DNA of 64,000 bases from Aquatica leii (taxonomy: Eukaryota; Arthropoda; Insecta; Coleoptera; Lampyridae): the NCBI GenBank assembly GCA_035610365.1, contig CM069436.1, positions 86,863,912-86,927,911 on the forward strand. The letters are read 5' to 3'. Shown one piece after another: positions 1 to 9,305 of this stretch. A program made the translations under genes and the position numbers. Numbering within the stretch: the first letter of the stretch is position 1; each line of letters begins with the position of its first letter. The notes under the pieces were generated by a model. The model was not told the origin of the DNA and did not search any database. It saw only the letters and a program-made list of their open reading frames with translations.

Positions 1-700
1 CACCATTTCGCTGACCTTCAGTAAATATGCGCCCGTTTTTCAAACTGAAGTTGCTGCTATCGCCTAGTGCGCCAGGAACTTTACCGACTCGAAATCATGC
101 ACAAACGGTCCAATATCGATCTGACTGACAGTCAAGCAGCACGCAAACGTTGCCAGTAATAAAATCGCTAACAAGTGCAGCTAGTCTGGATACCAAGGAA
201 CCAGAGTGTAAAGGAAAACCTAATTGCGGACCCACTAGTTAAATAGGTACAACAGGGACATATATCGAACCTGTACCCGCCTTCGGATACGATACTAAAA
301 AATAAAAATAATCCGCAGGAAACTAGCAGCGGAACAACGAATTATAAAAAAATGCTGCAGGGATAAAGCACAAAAAACTCTTCTTTAAAAATCACAATTA
401 ACCACTCAAGTATGAGTTGATTAAGATTAAGGAAACTCACAAGACTAATAACAGGTCACTGTAACCTTAACAAACGTATACATAAAATGGGACTGCAAAG
501 TAACCCTTTTTGCTGCGGATGCTTAGAAGACGACGAAACTCCGCAGTATTTGCTGTGCAAATTCGAAGCATACCAAACGCAACACACAAGGTTAACCGAT
601 AATGAGTTAAAAAAGCCTCTTAGAATAAGCTTCTGTACCTCATAGAGAACACTCAATAACCTTATGTTTAGCAGTACAAATTGCGTAACCAATTTTTGAA
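1..700 (+). pseudogene. R1/I-type non-LTR retrotransposon 3' end (RNase H and C-terminal zinc motif)
   Basis: This is the decayed C-terminal part of a non-LTR polyprotein; RNase H removes RNA from the hybrid made during target-primed reverse transcription. In three shifting frames I read 'FQTEVAAI' (RNase H glutamate strand, about 37-62), 'LTDSQAA' (second catalytic aspartate, about 122-142), then 'VWIPRNQSVKENLIADPLVK' (about 185-245; family form is VPGHSGVxGNExAD). About 440-570 reads 'LITGHCNLNKRIHKMGL' and then C-x2-C with a downstream LLC, the Cys-rich end that follows RNase H in R1/I/LOA elements. Stops and frameshifts interrupt it repeatedly. It is cut by the window start, so its RT lies outside. 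The antisense open frame at 456-692 is only its shadow. Confidence 0.8.
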
Positions 701-1217
701 TAATTTATAGTTCTGTAAGCGACACATACCTTAGTAAATTCTTTACACCACAAAGAAGAAGTTACTCGATGTATCGACTAATAGAAGTAGCAAGAGCTGA
801 ACAACGTAACGGAAAGAACTTGGTAAAGTACTCAGCAATCATAACCATAGCCTTTCTACGACCGTGAGACTACTAAGTCACAACAAAAAGCATGGGAAGT
901 TGTGACAGTTTCGCAAGATTAAGTAAAATTCCATTCAAAGCAATCTGTCCCATTTTGTGAGTAAAGCACCCACAACAACGACGAATAGAAGAAGCGTCGT
1001 CTGCACCAAAACTGCAACAGTTATGAAGAACAATCAAGACTTAAGAAGTTTATTGTACTAATTGTTATGGAATTTTTTTAGACATATGAACCGCATCTAG
1101 CACAGAAATGGAATAAGAGAGTACCAAGAACGCATAATCAATCTCTTTCCGGTGAAAATAAAAAGTCGTATTGATGTAATCGAATAAACCAATGATCAAA
1201 TCGTTTTTATAACCTTG
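701..1217. other. Unassigned AT-rich DNA
   Basis: I see no recognisable coding or structural feature here. It lies between the non-LTR 3' end and the histone pseudogene and may contain the 3' untranslated tail of that element. Confidence 0.4.
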
Positions 1218-1462
1218 AGCACGTTCCCCGTGTACGCGCCTTGCTAATTAGAAGTCTTTCGACATGATGGTCACGCGTTTGGCGTGGATCCCGCATAGGT
1301 TCGTGTCTTCGAAAAGACCCACCAGGTAAGCCTTGCCTTCTGTAGCGCTATCACGGCCGAACTCTGAAATCGAAAATCGGTCTTAAAATCTTTGACTATC
1401 TCGCGAACCAACCGTTGGAAAGGCAGCTTGCGGATCAAGAGTTCGTTGCTCTTCTGATAATT
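1218..1462 (-). pseudogene. H3: Histone H3 pseudogene (5'-truncated)
   Basis: Read on the minus strand, this matches histone H3 from about residue 53 to the C terminus. It reads '[19 protein letters not shown]', then '[18 protein letters not shown]', then 'ALQ'. A loss of about 4 nt shifts the frame, after which '[13 protein letters not shown]' and '[13 protein letters not shown]' follow, then an in-frame stop at the usual Q125, then 'LARRVHGERA'. The normal stop after ERA is gone. 'SSAV' rather than 'SSAI' at the H3.2/H3.3 signature region suggests a replication-dependent H3 source. There is no histone tail upstream, so it cannot encode a nucleosome subunit. Truncation and decay among TEs fit an old retrocopy. 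No other histone gene is visible nearby. Confidence 0.92.
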
Positions 1463-2400
1463 TTTTTTTCTTAAAACATTGGCAATATAAGTAGCAGAAG
1501 AAAGCCCTAAAAACTAATTTTGTTCCTTTTGCTGGAAATTTGGCAAAATCTTAACAAAAAGTGATTCAGAAGAAGCATTAAATTTTGATTGAATAGACCT
1601 GAATGTGACCAACAAATGGATAAAAAAAACCGTAAAAAACATGATGCACACTGTTAAAGCAGCAATATCTTGAGACTCTTGTTAAAATCGATAGTTAAAT
1701 GAACTGAAACTCCAAATATTTTTTTACGATCAATGTTTATAGACCTTTTTCATCCTTAGAACGAGTTCTATTTCAGAACTACCCTGTATAAACACTATAA
1801 AACATATCCTATTAATGATATATAATCTATTACCCTAATTAAATAGTAATTTATGTAACAAGCGTCGAAAGTGAAGCATAACATAACAAACGTTAACGCA
1901 GCGCGAAAGTAATTTATGCATACACCAACTTCTAAATACACACACTTTTACTTGATTGACTTTCAAAGCATAGTTTTACGTAGATTTCGATTTTCTACTT
2001 TGTAACTCTGGAGTTTTTTCCGCCATTTCGCAACTAGACTAACAAACCAACGTCTTGTAAATTAATTTAAAAAAATGATTCCGCTCTTCACATATTGAGA
2101 GGATACCCGAAGTACGATAGTCAAAAATCATACTCCACTGAGAACCACGAGAAAAAACAGAAGAAAAAATCTTAAACAGCGAGATTAGGAAAACCAAAAA
2201 TTATGCAAGCTGAAGACGACAAATCCGTTGAGGAAAAGTCGAAGAAAAAATTTCACTATTCACAATTGACGACTTATCTAAATAAAATAAAGTGTTCTCA
2301 TTGCGGTCACTTCAATCTGTTTCTTCCAAATATAGATGGCGCTTAAAGTAAACAAACATGCTTGACTTGATTGAATCCCAGCTATTATATTCTATCAATT
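1463..2400. other. Unassigned AT-rich DNA
   Basis: No coding similarity, tandem repeat or clear inverted repeat was recognised. Short open stretches look like chance in low-GC DNA. Confidence 0.4.
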
Positions 2401-2404
2401 TACC

Positions 2405-3560
2405 AATTTTGAACATAAGCCTCCTCTTTGCGCTTCCATCTTTCTTTATAAATTGCTTCTCTCATTCATGTTTTTCCGGTAATTCTCGCAATGTCGTCCG
2501 ACCATCTTGTCTTTAGGTGTCCCAGGTTTCTTCTTCCAGCCCTAGGTCCCCACTCCGTCACTTTTCTACTCCACCTTTCATTTTATCGTCTAGCGAGGTG
2601 TCCTACCCAACTCCACTTTACTTTACTTTAGTTCGTTGTCTAATATATTCGTTCCTCAATCTATCCATTTGTGTGACGTCTAGCATAGATCTTTCTATAG
2701 CCCGCTTCCAATTTATGCACTAATACTACAAAATGTAGCAAGTGATTATTTCTGTAATCAATTGTTACATCACGAATAAACGTGGTTTCATTGGCTATGT
2801 AGCAATTGTTTTGAGAAGTAATCATTTGTTATATTTTTGATTTGCTTTGTGCAACCCGCCTTTAGTGTTATCAAATGTTCTAATGATCATAGTTGCATTT
2901 TCCAATATTGCTTTCACTAACTGAATATGCTATAGTCGATTCTGCTGCGTTGGAGAGTGTCCAAAAAAGCCAAGCATAAAAGTAGGTTGAATTCTTTCAC
3001 CTTTTGTTTTAACTGTGTGACTATGTAAATATGGTCCATCGTGCTGAATCCTTTACGAAATCCTGTCGGCTCTACGGGTTGGAATTCGTCTAGCCTGATT
3101 AATATTCTGTTATTTATAACTTTCGTCAGTTACTTGTATGTATATGTGTGATAAAAGGGATATAGGTCTATAATTTTTTAGGTTTGAAATATCCCTTTTC
3201 TTATGTATAGGTAAAGTCACCGATTTCTTTCAACTTTGTGGCATAGTTCCAGTCTCGAAGCATTTGTTAAATAATACTCTTAGATGTTTTATTATTATCG
3301 ATCCACCGCCTTGCTATCTTTCATTTGCTTTTAACTGTTCTTGATTTCACAGCAACTTATCTGTCGTTATCCTCAGTGTAATGCGTGGTGCGTTAGGTTC
3401 TTTCATCCATTCGCGGAGCGTTTTGTTTGCTAATCTTTGTTTTCGTAGAATCTTTTAATACAGCTTAAGATTTCTTCCCTTTTTGTTTCCGTTTCCGTCC
3501 ATAATTCTGAATTTTTGCCCATTGGATCTAAGGTTCTAGATTAGAATATAACTGCCTTTC
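2405..3560 (-). pseudogene. RTE-like non-LTR retrotransposon, RT and 3' end
   Basis: On the minus strand, about 3100-3020 reads as RT blocks resembling 'YRPITLLSHxYKLFTKIIxNRI' followed by 'QAGFRKG..TIDH'; 'RQDFVKDSARWTIFT' is directly visible. About 2720-2410 gives the distal domain typical of RTE-like elements: 'KVKWSWVGHLAR', 'VTEWGPRAGRRNLGHLKTRW', 'SDDIARITGK' and 'KEEAYVQNW'. The family form is W-WAGHxAR...WRPR..R..GRPxTRWSDDI...GEAYVQQW. RT copies RNA at a nicked target site. The segment at 2730-2980 is too diverged to frame confidently, although 'NATMIIRTFDNT' looks like an RT piece. No EN domain remains. The plus-strand frame at 2517-2723 is a shadow. Confidence 0.85.
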
Positions 3561-3943
3561 GAGCCATCCCATTTCAAAGATAAAGACCAGAGTAGCAAGT
3601 AGTATATATGTGATGCTCACCTTCCCTAATACAAAGTTCAGATAACAACTTTACTTGTCCTAAGAGAAGCCAGTTTTTGCATAAGTTCCAAAATTGTTGG
3701 TTTAATTGTCGACAAGCACAAAGTTTGTGATGTTTGATAGTTCTTTACCTTGCAAAGGTGTTAGCATTGTTTACGTTGGGTTTTTCCTTCCTCAACCTCT
3801 CGTTTGCTTATCATATCCTGGTGTTTTTTCAATTTTGAGCAAATTTTGCATACATCAAAAAGTTACTCGGTTTTTCCATCTACATTCCTCCTAACCAAAT
3901 CACCTTTGTTTTTGTTTGCCTTATCATCAACCTATCTATTGCT
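3561..3943. other. Unassigned AT-rich DNA
   Basis: No gene or repeat was recognised. It may be a further decayed upstream part of the antisense RTE-like element. Confidence 0.35.
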
Positions 3944-4050
3944 AGCAAAGTTTGATGGCACAGCCATCTTATCAGATTAGGAGATTAGGAATAAAATCTT
4001 TTATACATAGTAACATATACTATGAGATGGCTCTGCCATTAAACTTTGCT
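3944..4050. repeat. Hairpin-forming inverted repeat (MITE-like)
   Basis: Arms at 3944-3969 and 4025-4050 are inverted copies over 26 bp with two mismatches. Each outer end reads AGCAAAGTTT. The 55-bp spacer itself contains CATAGTA...TACTATG. Total length is 107 bp. No convincing target duplication is visible, so it could be a small MITE, a remnant of a foldback element, or part of the hammerhead-bearing repeat just downstream. Confidence 0.6.
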
Positions 4051-4130
4051 AATGGTTATCCCGATAGTATATGTATATGAAGCTATAAGGTTTGCCGATG
4101 CAATTGTGGGAATACATTAAAGTGTCTCCT

Positions 4131-4170
4131 ACTGCTGATGAGTTCCAAAAAAGAGAAACGGCCGTCCAGT
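4131..4170 (+). ncRNA. Hammerhead-ribozyme-like motif
   Basis: Type I hammerhead order is present: ACTG (stem I, 4131-4134), CTGATGA core (4135-4141), a stem II region (4142-4154), GAAA core (4155-4158), CGGCCG (stem III, 4159-4164), T165, C166 at the expected cleavage position, then CAGT (4167-4170) pairing perfectly with the opening ACTG. The two universal core boxes and the terminal stems match the established consensus. Stem II (GTTC...GA) no longer pairs well, so the copy is probably inactive or weak. Short inverted repeats (4098-4108 and 4191-4200, around GCAATTGT) bracket it, suggesting it sits inside a small mobile element. Confidence 0.6.
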
Positions 4171-4200
4171 TCATTCTAGTGGCATTTGAACAATTGCATT

Positions 4201-6160
4201 GCTTTACACCCAAATGTCTTTTAAGTTGTGGTTTTATACCATAGTTTTATTCAAAACTATTTTGAATTACGCGGGTGTAAAATAAAGTTACAACATTCTC
4301 CGCCTTTATAGCTACTTAAATCATTTAGTGTATTATCATGTTAAAATTCATCCAAAACTTTCCAATTGCATATAAATACAAAATTCACTAAATGCTAAAT
4401 GTAAACTTAACGGACTGCGTCAAAAATAAAGAGATTAGACAAAAAACCAAGTTAATAAGTGTAGCAAAATACGCAGCAACCTTAAATAGAAGTGGGATAG
4501 ACACAGCATGCAACAAAAAAACTAACGATGAAACAAAGAAATACAGCAATGGACGTCATGGAATGTGAAGGAAAAAAAGGACGATGCATGATTTGAATAA
4601 AGTGGTGAAATTAGTATGGATTCAAATGGAAACAAACCGCACCACATGTAAACAACGGAAAAGCCTATATCCAATATTGGATTAAAAAAATAGTAGCGTT
4701 TTTTCCATAATTCCGTTCAAAACCTTCGAAAAACATTCTGATTATACACGTTAGTGTATCCCCATTCCTGAGCCACACATTTCAGTTTATAAAAAACTCC
4801 GATGAGTCATGGAGTTTCTGTTGCTATCGCGGTAACTCCAATGACTTGTATATACCTTGCATATGCTTCTTTGCACGTCACATCCTCCTCATCTAACTGT
4901 TCTATTTTTTAAATCCTTTTAAAGAGTATTTTCTCACATTCTATTTCTAACCGTTTCTGCTGTTTTTTTTTCTTAGTTGTCTTCCAAACTGTTTAGAATT
5001 TAGTTTCTTCAACTCATTAATGTCCCTTCGCGAACAATAACAAAATGTTGTCTGAGATTCATAAACTTAATCAATGTTAATCCAAGACGTATTTAACCTT
5101 TGAAATGTGACCTTTTCAAAAAAAATATGAATGTCACGTTTCAATCACCGATCGTTAATAAAAACCTCATTGAGACATTTCTTGAAATATATACGAACGT
5201 CTCGGATAATTCCTTCTGTGATAATTTTCGTAAATTTAAAAATTTGTTACTGAATAATGTCAACAGAATTGCTGACTATGAATTCGTGACGTGATATCTG
5301 ATAAAATATTTGAAAAATTTTAGAAAAATCTAAAACTCGCAGAATGGTATTTAACGATATTGTAATAAGAAAATCCTATTTGTATCTCTGCAGGCACGCC
5401 GATAAAATTTCCCCCAAATAAAAAATACCAGTAGGGTAACACAGTAAAAACGTTTTCCCAAATATACCTTAAACTGAGTCACGCTGTATAGAATTATGTC
5501 TTATCTGTATTTTGACATATTTACCACGTTGTATGTAGTATAAGGTTTGACTCACATGCTTATGTAACTACCACACCGTTCTAATAGGGGTGGTTGGGCA
5601 AATGTACAGTTGTTACGAGGGTGAAACAGATTAGCAACTAAACACTGAAGGGAGACATTACAATCCCTTGATATTGATCCATGCGGTTATTTACGGAAAT
5701 TTATCTAAATCATTATGTACAGTACGTGTAGCTAAAGGAACACGCAACATATTAGGATAGAATTGGTTAATATTTTAATTTGTTTTTGCTTCAGCGACGG
5801 TTTGTGCAACAGTCTTTTGTGTTAAGGCAGTCAGATGAGACAATTTTGCACGGAAAATGCTTTGAATGCGTTTTTAGAACATACAGTGATGAATGCTGCA
5901 TTGTATTTTATACACATACTGTGTGGACACCTCTGGCAAGTTACAATTGCGACTATACATCACTGTCAACATCAATCTTTTAAAAGCCGCACGTTTTTGA
6001 TTGTTTAAACTGCATTGTTGATATACAATGTGCGAAGAAATTATACGAATTGCATAAAAATTATACGTGTAAATATTTTTAAATAAAGTAGTGTACGAAT
6101 GATCACGTTTTAACAAGTTTATGCAAGCTCGGAATCAACACTGAAAGAATATAATAAAGT
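4201..6160. other. Unassigned AT-rich DNA
   Basis: About 2 kb without recognisable coding similarity. Short open frames at 5100-5294 and 5780-6116 (both strands) have no motif I recognise and no codon bias visible by eye; I treat them as chance. Confidence 0.35.
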
Positions 6161-6169
6161 ATCGACACA

Positions 6170-6430
6170 TTTTTGGTAAATAAAAATCTGGTACTGTGTC
6201 TAAAGTCGGACGAATCCATAAAAAGAGATGAGAAGACTGAAGTAACCCAACCCTTCTATATTCGACGACACAAAAATTTATTTGTATCAAACAAGAAAAA
6301 TACTCAGAACTGGTGTACCACAAGAAAGTGCCTTAGGTCACATCCTCATATATTGTATATTAGCGATCTACCACAATTAGATGATGTGATTGTTGTCATT
6401 GTGCTGATAACACAGTATTAATAAGGAAAA
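6170..6430 (+). pseudogene. Jockey-like non-LTR RT fragment
   Basis: Across two frames the sequence reads 'RTGVPQESALG' then 'YISDLPQLDDV', matching the RT signature GVPQGSVLGPxLFxxYxNDLP of jockey/CR1-type elements. The catalytic (A/Y)xDD block would be next and survives only as a corrupted 'VIVLITQY' (cf. FADDT). About 260 bp remain, with no EN domain and no flanking repeat I can define. The antisense frame at 6377-6658 is not supported by any similarity. Confidence 0.7.
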
Positions 6431-6555
6431 AAAACTTCTATTAAAACTCAAAAAGCTTGTTATTAAATCTACCAGTGGACAACAAAATGCAAAACATAAC
6501 AAAAATGATCCTTGATGTAAAACTGCACTAACAAAGGGTCTCCGAGAAAGCTTCA

Positions 6556-6625
6556 CCAACAGACCAGTTTTAGACCAAGCGTAAGAGCGCTGTGTAAAAA
6601 AATCATAATCAAGATGTGGAATTGA
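6556..6625. repeat. Dispersed repeat, copy 1 (second copy at 15420-15485)
   Basis: About 60 bp beginning ACCAGTTTTAG and containing AGCGTAAGAGCGCT and ATCAAGATGTGG are shared with 15420-15485 in the same orientation, with a few substitutions and a different length of the A run. The identity of the source element is unknown. Confidence 0.6.
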
Positions 6626-6678
6626 AAAACTGTCCCCATTGTAAAAAGCCAAAGACAAATAACTTTTGAAACTAAAAT

Positions 6679-7245
6679 TAAAAAACTGGCGTGGTCACCA
6701 CACGACTTTTCTATAAGAAATGATGAAGGTATGTCTACATATTTTTTTAAGGTTATGTTGTCGTAAAACTATTTTGAAGTGATATGTACCTACACGTTTG
6801 TATTGATTTCCTAGCATGCTATAATTTTTTTGAAATTTTTCTCCTCGATTTCATTAAGATCATATCGACTAACCCTTATATTTGTGCGCCTCGATATTAC
6901 TTACCCCTTTAGTAAATCAGTAAAAAAATCGTCGCATGCAGGATTCGAGACTGTTTTATATTTGTGAATTCATTTTAAATTACAAATTCTAATAAACTGT
7001 TAATGTTAGAAAAAAAATTATTTGAATAAATTGTTAGGAAGAATTAACTTTACAAGAAACTGTAAAAATAATTTGAATAATATACATACGTACAAAATTA
7101 TATAAGAAAAACTGTTAAAAATGGCGGATACACCCACATCCGGTTTCTTTATCAAACCCATCTTTTAACAAAGCAGAGAGAATATAAAAAGCCAGCTCCA
7201 CACCAAATTTCACGTAAGTAGGACTTTTAGTTCTAGAGTTATCGT
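6679..7245 (+). mobile_element. Inverted-repeat family 'TR-A', copy A (5' part)
   Basis: The copy starts with AAAAACTGG followed by the palindrome-like CGTGGTCACCACACG, and then shares a long block (about 6923-7245) with copies at 13020-13345, 29605-29975 and 38083-38335. Copy C at 29605-29975 ends with the same terminal motif in inverted orientation, showing that the family has terminal inverted repeats. No coding potential is seen. The 3' end of this copy is lost where the Mutator-like element begins at about 7246, after the family word GAGTTATCGT, so that element probably inserted into it. Confidence 0.7.
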
Positions 7246-8165
7246 ATATTAAGTAAATGGTTATTGGCTTTGTAATTAAAATATATTCAAAAACGTATCA
7301 CTTTCGATTATGCCCGAAGTGACATCACGTGTAATTTTAAACTAATTTTGTTCATAGCTCATGACAAAAGTCAATGGTTTTTGAGATATTTAGATGTTTT
7401 TGAGAATTTTCACATTGGTAACAACAACTTTAAAAATTCATATCTTGTCAAATTATGCAATATTTGTATTACTATTCATTAAAATTACCATTTTTTAAAC
7501 AACCTTTTGTAAAGGTCCAACACACATACAGAGTGCTCCAAATATATTCCCAAACTTAACAACTTTTGCATGCGTAAAACTCATTTTTTAAAAAGAACAG
7601 CCTATACATATTAAGATGGTTAAAAACAGAATAAAAGTCTGCATCAATAGACATAATGGTTCCCTATACCTGTCTTTATCCGTTATTGAGTTATAAGGAT
7701 TTTTTTAATATTAGTTAAAATTTCAGTTAAAATGCCCTCTAGTGGCGAGATCCTAAATCGCAATCACCACAATTTATTTAGATTTAGAGTTAGTTCCTTA
7801 AGAAATGCTCTTTACAACAATACTAAGTTTATTGAAATCCGTTGAGCTGTTTCAAAGTTATAGACATTTCTTTGGAAAAACCTTTAAACACTTGCCACCA
7901 CTTAGTTTCGGAGATAGGGCAAAAAGTATTTAACGAGAAATACTTGATTTTATTTTAGCTTTAGAAAGCATATATCTTTTTGTTACCTTAATAAGGCAAA
8001 AATTCCGAGAAACTTCATTAATCAAAATGCGGTTACGCCCCCTGGTGGTCATTTTACAAACTTAAAAATTATTTCCAAGATTTTGTCTTGGCCAATTTTG
8101 TTATACAGTAAAATTTATGCTAATTATATCTCATTAAGGGTTGTATTTAGTCAAATAAAATCTTA
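7246..8165 (+). repeat. Left terminal inverted repeat of the Mutator-like element
   Basis: This arm pairs with 12240-12877 on the opposite strand. It is longer than the right arm. The extra length lies roughly at 7745-8130, where two words (CCTCTAGTGGCG at about 7736 and CCCTGGTGGTC at about 8040) suggest an internal duplication or separate insertion. Confidence 0.8.
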
Positions 8166-9305
8166 GTTTTGAAATTTAATAAACGCCTGTAGTATCTGCA
8201 AACCTCATGACACCAACTACCTGGCTCACTGCAGGGGTGCATGTAAACCATAAACCAGCATTTACATTTGTAATATGATAGACATCTAAATCCCTTTCTT
8301 AAACAAACCAAACTTAAGTTTATTTACTTATTCTTATTCAAAATGCTACAATTTTTTTTAACATAAGTCATTGATTAATAATTCTGCTATGATTGTTTAG
8401 ACGGAAAAAATGTTTTTGGAAGAAACAAACAATATATTTTTAAATTAGTTACTAATAATGTTTAAGTATTAAAGATATTTTTAGAGTAATAGGTTGTATT
8501 TATTTAGAACCATTTAAATGCAAGCTTTCGAACTTGTTCTAAGTTCTTCGTCAGGCAAAATTAAATTAAAAAAAAATTTAAAAAAATGTTTATGTATTTT
8601 ATCATTAATTGTTTTGTTTTTGTTTTATACGAAATATAGATTATAATAACAAATTATAATTAATCATTTAATGGATATTTTACAAAGTTAGATCTAATAC
8701 TAACAGGATGTTGAACAACAATAAAAGGTATTCTTATTCTTTTAATTTCTTTATTGTCGTTTTGAGATATTGATGATTAAATAAATTTCTAGTAATTATC
8801 ATAGAGCTACAGAGGTGCATGTAACTTAGCTACTTGATAAACATCTAACATTTGCAATATTGTCAATCCTTTGAAACAATGAACCAATGCAAGTTTATTT
8901 ATAAATTGTTATCAAAAACGTCCTGCAATTATTGTAAACGTAAAATGTGATTATTATTTGTATAAGATTAATTAATGATTATTTAAATCCTATTTATTGG
9001 TTGAATCTAATTATAGATACATTCCAGTCTAATATAAATAACAACTTTATTCTACAAATTACTTACATACATCTCATTTAAACAGTAATTACCAAACATA
9101 ATACGAAGTGATATTATCTGTGTTTAGTTGTTCATTCTTAGTTTTCGAGAATGTGTCGTACAGAGTTTGCAAATTCGAAATACTTGCGAACAAATGCGTG
9201 CGGCAAAAGAAAGGGTGCGCACAGTTAGTGCACCATGTGTATCGCGTGTACACGATGAAGAAAGTGAAGTGAAATCGGCCATTTTCTTCTACTGAAGAAA
9301 ATTTA
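8166..9305. other. 5' noncoding interior of the Mutator-like element
   Basis: AT-rich DNA upstream of the transposase start. GGTGCATGTAA occurs near 8236 and 8816, followed in both places by related sequence ending in AAGTTTATTTA, suggesting a diverged duplication. A hammerhead-like motif lies at 8521-8556. No promoter element is convincing by eye. Confidence 0.45.
8518..8558 (-). ncRNA. Hammerhead-ribozyme-like motif inside the Mutator-like element
   Basis: On the minus strand the order is CTGACGA (8554-8548), a perfect 6-bp stem II (8546-8541 with 8535-8530), GAAA (8529-8526), then GCTTGC and ATT. The CTGANGA and GAAA cores are both intact. A minimal stem III (GC-TT-GC) is followed by an extra A before the expected U-H cleavage pair, and stem I is short, so activity is uncertain. 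The CTGACGAAG...CGAAAGCTTG arrangement resembles ribozyme-like tails known from Penelope elements, so this could be a Penelope relic inserted in the transposon. Confidence 0.45.

Noticed and set aside
456..692. 78-codon minus-strand open frame
   Set aside because: It is the antisense of the non-LTR C-terminal zinc motif, which is clearly readable on the plus strand.
4800..4850. CCGATGAGTC near 4800 resembling a hammerhead core
   Set aside because: The first core base pattern is wrong and no GAAA box follows at a suitable distance.
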